The notes under the pieces: model-generated
What the model was told of the DNA's origin: nothing
Databases searched by the model: none
The model's input: the letters and a program-made list of their open reading frames with translations, nothing else
Made by a program: the position numbers and the translations under genes
In this document: in pieces, positions 1-5,731 of the stretch
Numbering within the stretch: the stretch's first letter is position 1
How the letters are laid out: every line of letters begins with the position of its first letter
Source: WHSP01 sp964424945
GTDB lineage: Bacteria; Gemmatimonadota; Gemmatimonadetes; Longimicrobiales; Longimicrobiaceae
Assembly: GCA_964424945.1 (NCBI GenBank)
Contig: CAYRLB010000123.1
Coordinates: 1-7,021 of the forward strand
Reading direction: 5' to 3'
DNA: 7,021 nucleotides

Positions 1-241
1 CCGCAGGACGAACCGACATCTCCGGGACGACCTTCCCCTTCGGACGCCCGAAGTGAGAAAGGAGAATGATCCGGGCCCCTTTTTCGAGCAGATGTTCGAT
101 CGTCGGAAGGGTCGCGCGGATCCGGGTATCGTCGGCGACGCCCCCCTGGTCGGTGAGGGGGACATTGTAGTCGACGCGGACGAGAACTCGCCGACCCCGT
201 ACTTCGGAGTCGGCGAGTTCCGCAATCGTGGCCTTCGGCAT
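1..241 (-). CDS. pgk: Phosphoglycerate kinase, N-terminal part (cut by window edge)
   Basis: Phosphoglycerate kinase moves a phosphate from 1,3-bisphosphoglycerate to ADP in the cytoplasm, the step right after GAPDH. Only the first 80 codons are inside the window, and the frame is open to the edge. I translated it by hand: it starts MPKATIAEL and contains VRVDYNVPL (residues 21-29), DDTRIRATLPTI (37-48) and SHFGRPKG (62-69). These are the N-domain motifs that bind 3-phosphoglycerate, with D24, N26, R40, H63 and R66 at the expected places. F64 replaces the more common Leu of SHLGRPKG, a mild variation. The ATG lies 4 bp after the gap stop codon, with AGGG only 2 nt upstream, so translation is probably coupled to gap. 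A strong hairpin covers codons 8-20 (184-220). Identity is secure; the C-terminal nucleotide-binding domain cannot be judged here. Confidence 0.95.
   Translation of the reverse strand, partial: MPKATIAELADSEVRGRRVLVRVDYNVPLTDQGGVADDTRIRATLPTIEHLLEKGARIILLSHFGRPKGKVVPEMSVRPA
184..220 (-). repeat. Long inverted repeat / mRNA hairpin in the start of pgk
   Basis: GAACTCGCCGAC at 184-195 is the exact reverse complement of 209-220. Inside it, 197-199 pair with 205-207. On the pgk mRNA the pair between them (208 with 196) is a U-G wobble, giving a continuous 16-bp stem closed by the loop AAGUA. It covers codons 8-20. The 3' arm codes for the conserved GRRVL stretch and the 5' arm for the variable ELADS stretch. 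No T-run follows, so it is not a classical terminator. A role in translation control, RNA processing or transcript stability between gap and pgk is possible but is inference. Confidence 0.8.
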
Positions 242-245
242 CGCC

Positions 246-1253
246 CTAGAGCCTTTCCCCGACGTAGCGGGCGAGGTCGACGCAGCGATTCGAATAGCCC
301 CACTCGTTGTCGTACCAGGCCATGACCTTCACCAGCCCGTCGACGATGTTGGTCGAAGGCGCATCGATGACGGAGGAGAAGGGGTTGCCGACGTAATCGA
401 CCGATACGAGCTCCGTGTCCTCCACATCCAGAATGCCCTTGAGGCGGTTCTGCGACGCTTCCCGATAGGCGTCATTGATCTGGTCGATCGTGACGTCCTT
501 CTCGAGCTCGGCGGTGAGATCGATGAGCGAGACGTCCGGCGTGGGGACGCGCATCGCGATGCCGTCGATCTTGCCCTTGACCTCGGGGATCACCAGCGCG
601 GTCGCCTTTGCTGCCCCGGTCGTCGTCGGGATGATGGATACACCAGCGGCGCGGGCACGGCGGAGATCCTTGTGCGGAAGGTCGAGGATCTGCTGGTCGT
701 TGGTGTAGGCGTGGACCGTCGTCATCAGGCCGCGCTTGAACCCGAAGTTGTCGAGGAGGACCTTCACCACCGGGGCGAGACAGTTGGTGGTGCAGCTCGC
801 ATTCGAGATGACGTGATGCGACGCCGGGTCGTAGCGATCCTCGTTGACGCCCAGGACGACCGTGATATCCTCATCCTTGCCCGGGGCCGAGATGATGACC
901 TTCCGGGCGCCCGCCTCGATGTGCTTCGCCGCGTCTGCCCGCTTCGTGAAGCGGCCGGTTGACTCGATGACGATGTCGACGCCGAGCTCCTTCCAGGGGA
1001 GCGCGGCAGGATCCCTCTCGGAGAACACCTTGATCTCGTCGCCGTTGATGCGGAGACCCTGCTCCTCGGCCTCGACGGTCCCGTCGAAGATGCCGTGCAC
1101 CGAGTCGTACTTGAAGAGGTGCGCGAGGGTCCGCGTGTCGGTAAGGTCGTTCACTGCGACGAAATCCAGGTCGGAGAAGCCGCCCATTTTCGCGCTGCGG
1201 AGGACCAGCCGGCCGATGCGGCCGAACCCGTTTATTGCGACTCTTATTGCCAT
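246..1253 (-). CDS. gap: Type I glyceraldehyde-3-phosphate dehydrogenase (NAD type)
   Basis: This enzyme oxidises glyceraldehyde 3-phosphate with NAD and phosphate to 1,3-bisphosphoglycerate in glycolysis. The 335-residue protein is full length. The Rossmann motif NGFGRIGR is at residues 8-15, the catalytic cysteine C154 is in SNASCTTNC (150-158), and the partner base is H181 in TTVHAYTND. Cofactor choice can be read from VAVNDLTD (32-39), where D35 corresponds to the Asp32 that binds the NAD ribose, and from LP at 192-193 in the S-loop (Leu187-Pro188 of Bacillus GapA). This combination points to NAD and a glycolytic GapA role rather than an NADP-linked GapB. The ATG lies 28 bp after comF with no strong Shine-Dalgarno (only GGAT about 6 nt upstream). 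pgk follows after 4 bp, so the two lower-glycolysis genes form an operon. Very high confidence. Confidence 0.98.
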   Translation of the reverse strand: MAIRVAINGFGRIGRLVLRSAKMGGFSDLDFVAVNDLTDTRTLAHLFKYDSVHGIFDGTVEAEEQGLRINGDEIKVFSERDPAALPWKELGVDIVIESTGRFTKRADAAKHIEAGARKVIISAPGKDEDITVVLGVNEDRYDPASHHVISNASCTTNCLAPVVKVLLDNFGFKRGLMTTVHAYTNDQQILDLPHKDLRRARAAGVSIIPTTTGAAKATALVIPEVKGKIDGIAMRVPTPDVSLIDLTAELEKDVTIDQINDAYREASQNRLKGILDVEDTELVSVDYVGNPFSSVIDAPSTNIVDGLVKVMAWYDNEWGYSNRCVDLARYVGERL

Positions 1254-1281
1254 TGTTCTATCCGATTTTGTCTGTTGCGGA

Positions 1282-2076
1282 TCAACTGAGAATCAGGAGT
1301 TCAACCCGTCTGGCGTGCTGCTCGAGTTCGGGCAATGCTCTTCCGAATGTCAGGACGCTCACCGCCCGTGCACCGGCCGCCAGTAGGACATCGGCGCAGG
1401 CGAGGGCGGTTGCGCCGGTCGTCCATACATCGTCGACGACCAGGATGTGCTGCCCATGGAGGTCCGGAACCGCTCGGGCAGGTACCTGAAAAGCGCCAAG
1501 GACGTTAGCCCGCCGTTCGGTACGATGCAAGGCAGTTTGGGTGCCTGTGGACCGCTCCCGCACGAGCATATCGCCGCGGCAGCGCCACCCCCTGATGCGG
1601 GCGAGTTCCGAGGCGATCCGCTCAGCCTGGTTGTACCCTCTTTCCCGAAGCCGCACCGGCGACACCGGGACAGGGATGACGAGCTCCACCTCCTCCTCTA
1701 CCTCCACCGGGAGGGGGAGGGCGGAAAGGCGCCGGGCAATCGACTGCGCGAGGAAGTGCCACCCCCGATATTTGAGGGCGTGGACGATCTCCTTCACGGG
1801 GCCCTGCTGCAGATACGCCGACCCGATGAACCGGATCGCGGGACGAAGCTCGCTGCACAGCGCGCAGGACACCTCTGCATCGGAGCCGCCAATGCGGAGC
1901 GGAGATGAACATCGGTTGCAGCGCGGAAGCGGGATCGGTCTGCATCGAGCCCAGCACGCGATGCAAACCCCGCGCTCATGGGCAGAAGTGGGAATGGGTT
2001 GCGCGCAGGCGACGCAGACGGGCGCAAAGATGAGATCGAGTGCGCCGGCGACGAGGTCGGACAGGGCTTTCGGCAT
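1282..2076 (-). CDS. comF: ComF family protein (double zinc-finger phosphoribosyltransferase-like)
   Basis: ComF proteins are cytoplasmic relatives of phosphoribosyltransferases needed for natural DNA uptake in several bacteria, where they are thought to act on incoming single-stranded DNA. They are also present in many species not known to be competent. The 264-residue protein is full length. Four CxxC pairs (C21/C24, C38/C41, C53/C56, C71/C74) form the N-terminal zinc-binding part. The core has ALKYRG (100-105), VIPVPVSPVRLRERGYNQ (133-150) and the PRPP-loop motif ILVVDDVWTTGAT (211-223). An acidic run VEVEEEVE (124-131) precedes the core and is coded by a purine-rich stretch. The ATG is preceded by a GC-rich run (CCCCGGGGCCC) with no clean Shine-Dalgarno; the start is chosen because the usual N-terminal helix ALDLIFAPVC follows directly. 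It sits 119 bp after aroE and 28 bp before gap. Family certain, cellular role here inferred. Confidence 0.93.
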   Translation of the reverse strand: MPKALSDLVAGALDLIFAPVCVACAQPIPTSAHERGVCIACWARCRPIPLPRCNRCSSPLRIGGSDAEVSCALCSELRPAIRFIGSAYLQQGPVKEIVHALKYRGWHFLAQSIARRLSALPLPVEVEEEVELVIPVPVSPVRLRERGYNQAERIASELARIRGWRCRGDMLVRERSTGTQTALHRTERRANVLGAFQVPARAVPDLHGQHILVVDDVWTTGATALACADVLLAAGARAVSVLTFGRALPELEQHARRVELLILS

Positions 2077-2195
2077 GGGCCCCGGGGGGATGGCGTGGTT
2101 GGGCTGCGGAAGCCCGCTTGACAGAGCCGGGCGAGGAAGAGAACGGCAGGATCGTTATGGGAGATTTCCGGCTACCGGCTGCCTGCACGCGTGCA
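2077..2195 (-). other. 119-bp spacer between aroE and comF with several inverted repeats
   Basis: This is the longest non-coding gap in the window. Next to the aroE stop is a perfect 12-bp palindrome, TGCACGCGTGCA (2184-2195). It competes with a second pairing of 2179-2186 with 2203-2210 (CTGCCTGC/GCAGGCAG, 16-nt loop that contains the aroE stop codon). Further on come a short CCGG-TAG-CCGG repeat and GGGCT-TCCGC-AGCCC (2101-2115). None is followed by a T-run, so no classical Rho-independent terminator is present. I see no convincing -35/-10 pair on the minus strand. It may hold an attenuator or a weak promoter for comF-gap-pgk; that is inference. Confidence 0.5.
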
Positions 2196-2210
2196 TTATC
2201 TCGCAGGCAG
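2179..2210 (-). repeat. 8-bp inverted repeat spanning the aroE stop codon
   Basis: CTGCCTGC (2179-2186) and GCAGGCAG (2203-2210) are exact reverse complements separated by 16 nt, and the separating stretch contains the aroE TAA stop. It overlaps the palindrome TGCACGCGTGCA (2184-2195), so the RNA could switch between the two folds. There is no U-tract after it, so at most it is a weak or Rho-assisted terminator or a 3'-end stabiliser. Confidence 0.45.
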
Positions 2211-3056
2211 GGCGGCCCGCATCCGGTCTATCGACGGGGCGAACCCCCACCAGCGCTCGAATGCTGCGGCCCCCTGATGGAGGAGCATCTCAAGACCGTC
2301 CTCGGCCATGATGCCGCGGTCGCGCAACGCCCGGATCCAGGGGGTCCGGGCCGGCGAGTAGACCATGTCGAGCGCTGCCTCGAACGATGGGCTTCCATCG
2401 ATCGGCAGAGGGAAAGGATCATCGGCGGAGAGGCCCAGCGAGGTTGCATTCACTACGAGATCGAAGCTTTCATGCGCGATCTCATCCAGGGATGCAACTC
2501 GGATCGCGCTCGTCACGGAGGCGAAGCGATCCCGAATCTCGATTGCTCGGTCCCTCGACCGGTTCGCGATGACGATCTGATCCGCTCCTTCTCGCGCGAG
2601 ACCGTACACCCCGCCACGGGCCGCGCCGCCGGCGCCGATAAGAAGGACGCGTATACCGGCAAGACTCCGCCCGCCAAGAAGCTGTTCCGCGGCACGCACG
2701 AATCCGTGGATGTCCGTGTTGTCGCCATGAACGCGTCCATCTTCGGACCAGAAGGTGTTGCAGGCGCCTGTGAGCGCGACCGCCTCGGTCGCGACATCGA
2801 CGGAGGCGGCGGCGATCTCCTTGTGCGGTACGGTAACGTTCCCTGCCCCGCCCGACAGCGCGATCCCGCGGAGAAGGCCGGGGAGCAGTTCCGCAGGCGT
2901 GCGCAACGCCAGATAGACGGCATCCAGGCCGGCGGCGCGAAAAGCTGCGTTCTGGAAGAGGGGCGAGAGGGAGTGACTTACCGGATCTCCGAGGATCGCG
3001 ACCAGCCTGGTGCGCGAAGATATCCTCTCGTCGAGAGGATGCGACTGTCCGTTCAC
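2196..3056 (-). CDS. aroE: Shikimate dehydrogenase (NADP-dependent)
   Basis: AroE reduces 3-dehydroshikimate to shikimate with NADPH in the chorismate pathway in the cytoplasm. The 286-residue protein shows the full family signature: GDPVSHSLSP (23-32, substrate-binding serines S27 and S29), NVTVPHK (73-79) with the catalytic lysine K79, NTDIHGF (113-119) with the catalytic D115, the dinucleotide-binding GAGGAARG (141-148), ANRSRDRA (164-171) for the NADP phosphate, NATSLG (203-208), DMVYSP (230-235) and the C-terminal DGLEMLLHQG (253-262). The start is GTG, overlapping the phosphatase stop as GTGA, so translation is probably coupled. About 17 residues before the core are not conserved, and they contain a short perfect hairpin (3022-3040). 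No other in-frame ATG, GTG or TTG precedes the core. It stands alone, away from other aro genes in this window. Very high confidence. Confidence 0.97.
   Translation of the reverse strand: MNGQSHPLDERISSRTRLVAILGDPVSHSLSPLFQNAAFRAAGLDAVYLALRTPAELLPGLLRGIALSGGAGNVTVPHKEIAAASVDVATEAVALTGACNTFWSEDGRVHGDNTDIHGFVRAAEQLLGGRSLAGIRVLLIGAGGAARGGVYGLAREGADQIVIANRSRDRAIEIRDRFASVTSAIRVASLDEIAHESFDLVVNATSLGLSADDPFPLPIDGSPSFEAALDMVYSPARTPWIRALRDRGIMAEDGLEMLLHQGAAAFERWWGFAPSIDRMRAALPAR
3022..3040 (-). repeat. 19-nt near-perfect palindrome in the first codons of aroE
   Basis: ATCCTCTCG (3022-3030) and CGAGAGGAT (3032-3040) are exact reverse complements around a single base. In the mRNA this gives an 8-bp stem with a 3-nt loop, beginning 17 nt into aroE and covering codons 6-12 in the non-conserved N-terminal tail. 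The 3' arm contains GAGAGG, a Shine-Dalgarno-like string, but no usable start codon follows it at a fitting distance. Similar stems arise by chance in GC-rich DNA, so a function is unproven. Confidence 0.5.
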
Positions 3057-3556
3057 GCGTCAAACATGGGTGCGAGCCGATCGAGCGATCTGCTGACGAG
3101 CCTCCTCAGTTCCACGAGGGTCTCACGGTAGAGGGCGATGTCTCCGCCGTAGGGATCGGACACGGCTCCTCCGGCACCCTCCTCCCCTGCCGCGAAATCC
3201 CCCAGCAGTGCGACCTTCCCAGCCCCGCCCATCTGTGTGACGGCCCGCAGGTGGGATTCGCTCATCGTGAGGATCAGATCTGCCCACTCCACCAGGTCGG
3301 GATCGACCAGCCGCGCCCGATGTCCGGATACGTCGACCCCGGAATCGCGGCCGGCCATTAGCGCTTCGCTGGTAGCAGGAGCGCCAGGATAGGCGGAGAT
3401 GCCAGCAGATGCGACAAGGACATGCTGCCAGCCACGCTTCCGGATCTCTTCGCGCGCAACCGCCTCCGCCATCGGAGACCGGCAGGTGTTGCCGGTACAG
3501 ACGAAGAGCAGGTTGAAGGTGGTGGGATCGGATAGCGGCCTATCTCTATCGTCCAT
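3053..3556 (-). CDS. Low-molecular-weight phosphatase, probable protein-arginine phosphatase (YwlE-like)
   Basis: Low-molecular-weight phosphatases remove phosphate through a cysteine-phosphate intermediate. The 167-residue protein has the P-loop CTGNTCRS at residues 20-27 (nucleophile C20, phosphate-binding R26) right after a first beta-strand, and the general acid D134 in SDPYGG (133-138). The P-loop carries Thr at position 24, where ordinary tyrosine phosphatases have Ile or Leu. In Bacillus YwlE the equivalent Thr11 selects phospho-arginine, and the downstream DPYGGDIALYRETLVEL also matches YwlE (DPFGGSIDIY...) in pattern. I therefore favour protein-arginine phosphatase over Wzb-type tyrosine phosphatase or arsenate reductase. 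Y136 replaces the YwlE Phe. The ATG lies 4 bp after the ispD stop, and the gene overlaps aroE by 4 bp. The matching kinase McsB is not in the window. Family certain, substrate inferred. Confidence 0.9.
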   Translation of the reverse strand: MDDRDRPLSDPTTFNLLFVCTGNTCRSPMAEAVAREEIRKRGWQHVLVASAGISAYPGAPATSEALMAGRDSGVDVSGHRARLVDPDLVEWADLILTMSESHLRAVTQMGGAGKVALLGDFAAGEEGAGGAVSDPYGGDIALYRETLVELRRLVSRSLDRLAPMFDA

Positions 3557-3560
3557 TTCG

Positions 3561-4304
3561 TCACACGATGGGGTTCGTCGTACCCTCTCCTGATGTACCT
3601 GCTCCCGTGCCGGGCAGCAAGCGCGAAGCCAGCAGTTCGGCCAGGTCGAAATCCAGCGGGACCGTCACCTTTATGTTTGCCGGCTCTCCCGGCACGACAC
3701 GGACAGGTCGATTGTATCGCTCGAAGAGAGCGGCGTCATCCGTCGCGGCGACTCCCTCAGCGGAAGCGAGGCGATAGACTTCGCGAAGGGCCGCCAGTGG
3801 AAAGGCCTGTGGCGTCTGGATGTTTCGGAGGCGGTCCCGGTCGACTGTGGCGATGACAGCTTCGTCACCGTCGACCTCCTTTACCGTGTCGGTAAGGGGA
3901 AGGCCGGGGATCACGCCGCAATCGTCACACGCCTGAAGGACCCGACTGATCAGGTCACTGCTGACTAGTGGCCGGGCGCCATCGTGAATCAGAACGACAT
4001 CGGCATCGCTCTCCTTCAAGCCACTGAGGCCATTCGCGACCGATTCGCTGCGTGTGGCGCCCCCCGCGACGATGTCCACCGGGAGCTGCATCAGCCATTC
4101 CGGCGGCTCGGCTGCATCGCTGGCGGGGAGCACAACGACGATGGATTCCACCAGCGAATGCGCAACGAAGGGACGAATGGCCCAGCTCAGCACAGCTTCT
4201 CCCCGCAGCAGTCGGTACTGCTTGCGAGGGCCGCTGCCCGAGAAGCGCGATCCCGAGCCGCCAGCAACGATAACCGCGGCCGCTCGCAAGAGGCGGTCAG
4301 CCAA
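3561..4304 (-). CDS. ispD: 2-C-methyl-D-erythritol 4-phosphate cytidylyltransferase
   Basis: IspD joins CTP and methylerythritol 4-phosphate to give CDP-methylerythritol, the third step of the non-mevalonate isoprenoid pathway. The nucleotide-binding loop VAGGSGSRF (residues 13-21) is followed by RKQY (27-30), then GGATRSESVANG (81-92), HDGARP (107-112), TPQAF (164-168), TDDAA (188-192) and NIKVT (210-214), all in family order. I chose the TTG at 4304 because it overlaps the radA stop, has AGAGG 4 nt upstream and starts just before the first strand, giving 247 residues, near the usual length. The frame stays open upstream to 4484 inside radA, but that part is unlike IspD. An ATG at 4331 (256 residues) is the alternative. 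The last 20 or so residues (Gly/Thr-rich) lie outside the family core. Function very sure, start moderately so. Confidence 0.94.
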   Translation of the reverse strand: MADRLLRAAAVIVAGGSGSRFSGSGPRKQYRLLRGEAVLSWAIRPFVAHSLVESIVVVLPASDAAEPPEWLMQLPVDIVAGGATRSESVANGLSGLKESDADVVLIHDGARPLVSSDLISRVLQACDDCGVIPGLPLTDTVKEVDGDEAVIATVDRDRLRNIQTPQAFPLAALREVYRLASAEGVAATDDAALFERYNRPVRVVPGEPANIKVTVPLDFDLAELLASRLLPGTGAGTSGEGTTNPIV

Positions 4305-5673
4305 GTGCCCTCTCGAGCATCGAGGCAACATCCGCCACTGCGTGAACCGCGATCGAGGAGTCGCCCTCCGGAAGACCCGAGCGCAGAGGAACGTACGCGT
4401 CGGTAAACCCCATGCGGGCTGCTTCCGCAAGCCTCCTCTCCATCCGGGGGACCGACCGCATCTCCCCGCCGAGCCCGAGCTCACCGACCACCACTGTTCC
4501 CTGGGGCACCGCGATATCCCGCGCGGACGAGACCAGCGCCAGGGCTACCGCAGCGTCGGCGCTCGTCTCCGCGATCTTCAGCCCTCCGACGATGTTGAGG
4601 AAGACGTCGAGCTGACCGAAAGGGAGTCCGACCCTCTTCTCCAGGACAGCCAGCAGAACCGCCAGACGCTTGTGATCGAAGCCGGCCGCGACGCGCTGAG
4701 GAGCGCCGTAGGGCGCGCGGGCGGTAAGGGACTGGATCTCCACGAGGAGCGGCCGGCTTCCCTCCATCAGCGCCGCTACCGCACAGCCACTGCGCGCGCC
4801 GTCGCGATCACCAAGGAAGAGCTCCGAAGGGTTCGGTACAGGAACGAGCCCGCCCGCGGTCATCCGGAACACGCCGATCTCATCGACGCTTCCGAACCGA
4901 TTCTTCGTCGCACGAAGGATCCGATGGTCGGCCCCACCAGCGTTCTCAAAGTAGAGAACGGTGTCAACGATGTGCTCAAGGGTCTTCGGACCCGCGATGC
5001 CCCCCGCTTTGGTGACGTGGCCGACGGTCAGAATCGCTGTTCCGCGCTCCTTCGCGTAGCGGTGCAGACCCGCTGCACATTCGCGGACCTGATTGATACT
5101 CCCCGGCACCCCCTCGAAATCTGAGCCGAACACGGTCTGAATCGAGTCGACGAGAAGTACATCCGGCGCGAGCTCGTCGGTAGAGCGAAGGATCTCGTTC
5201 AGCTCCGTGTGCGCCAGAACGTTGATCTTCGCGGTATCTTCCGAAAGTCTCCCGGCCCGCATCCAGAGCTGCGCCACCGACTCCTCGCCGGTCGCGTAGA
5301 GAACAGATTTCCCCTTCTGGACCAGCCTCGCCGCGATCTGCAGGAGCAGGGTCGACTTTCCGATTCCCGGCTCCCCCCCCACGAGGACGACCGATCCCGG
5401 CACCACACCCCCCCCGATGACGAAGTCGAATTCCTGCAGCCCGGACGCCCAGCGATCGGAGGTCGTCGCCTCCACATCTTCCAGCCGCACCACCCTGGGA
5501 CGTTCGACCGGCGCGGTCCGGCCTCTCTCCCGCGATGAGCCGCGGCCCGAGGAGGCCACCTTCTGCTCGACGAGGGTGTTCCACCCGCTGCACGATGGAC
5601 ACTGCCCCTGCCAGCGCGGCGTGTCGTTTCCGCACTCGGTGCAGAAGAAGAGGGTTCGGGTTTTTGTTGCCAC
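4297..5673 (-). CDS. radA: DNA repair protein RadA (Sms)
   Basis: RadA is a DnaB-like hexameric ATPase that drives branch migration during homologous recombination and, in pneumococcus, during transformation. The 458-residue protein is full length. The N-terminal zinc finger has C11, C14, C25 and C28. The ATPase domain has Walker A GGEPGIGKST (99-108), Walker B DVLLVDS (171-177) and the RadA-specific KNRFG motif (257-261). The C-terminal Lon-like domain carries DVFLNIVGG (356-364), ETSADAAVALAL (369-380) and VVGELGLGGE (395-404). The start is GTG with no visible Shine-Dalgarno; it is the only start codon before the zinc finger. The gene lies 58 bp after dnaB and its end overlaps ispD by 8 bp. 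Two runs of eight G fall in codons 87-89 and 98-101, the second at the Walker A. Very high confidence. Confidence 0.98.
   Translation of the reverse strand: MATKTRTLFFCTECGNDTPRWQGQCPSCSGWNTLVEQKVASSGRGSSRERGRTAPVERPRVVRLEDVEATTSDRWASGLQEFDFVIGGGVVPGSVVLVGGEPGIGKSTLLLQIAARLVQKGKSVLYATGEESVAQLWMRAGRLSEDTAKINVLAHTELNEILRSTDELAPDVLLVDSIQTVFGSDFEGVPGSINQVRECAAGLHRYAKERGTAILTVGHVTKAGGIAGPKTLEHIVDTVLYFENAGGADHRILRATKNRFGSVDEIGVFRMTAGGLVPVPNPSELFLGDRDGARSGCAVAALMEGSRPLLVEIQSLTARAPYGAPQRVAAGFDHKRLAVLLAVLEKRVGLPFGQLDVFLNIVGGLKIAETSADAAVALALVSSARDIAVPQGTVVVGELGLGGEMRSVPRMERRLAEAARMGFTDAYVPLRSGLPEGDSSIAVHAVADVASMLERALG
5373..5415 (-). repeat. Two G8 homopolymer runs in radA
   Basis: On the plus strand there are eight consecutive C at 5373-5380 and again at 5408-5415, so the radA coding strand has two G8 runs 27 bp apart. 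They encode GGG at residues 87-89 and VGGE at 98-101 (Walker A). Both are in frame here. Runs of this kind slip in replication and are also prone to base-calling errors. Confidence 0.85.
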
Positions 5674-5731
5674 GAAGAGTGTCGGTCTATTGAAACGTGG
5701 ATGGCTCGCGTCTATCCGGCGGTCAGCCGAT

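Noticed and set aside
551..562. 12-bp palindrome GCATCGCGATGC in gap
   Set aside because: It codes for the conserved GIAMR stretch of GAPDH; codon constraint is enough to explain it.
228..962. 244-codon open frame on the plus strand opposite gap
   Set aside because: It is opposite an intact, highly conserved GAPDH; the Asp/Arg/Val-rich translation has no motif and is typical of an antisense shadow.
2118..2123. Perfect TTGACA on the plus strand in the aroE-comF spacer, a possible -35 box
   Set aside because: No fitting -10 box lies 16-18 bp downstream, and the direction would transcribe antisense to aroE with no gene to serve.
2775..2793. 8-bp hairpin CGCGACCG-CCT-CGGTCGCG inside aroE
   Set aside because: A stem of this size is expected by chance about once in a GC-rich window, and it falls in the middle of a coding sequence.
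2040..3131. 363-codon open frame on the plus strand opposite aroE and the start of comF
   Set aside because: It is an antisense shadow in GC-rich DNA: Arg/Gly-rich, no recognisable motif, and fully opposite aroE, whose motifs are intact.
4305..4484. Upstream extension of the ispD frame by up to 60 residues
   Set aside because: It lies wholly inside radA, is Arg/Cys-rich and unlike any IspD, and the family fold begins just after the TTG at 4304.
4054..5124. 356-codon open frame on the plus strand opposite radA and ispD
   Set aside because: It lies opposite intact radA and ispD, shows no family motif, and has shadow-like composition.
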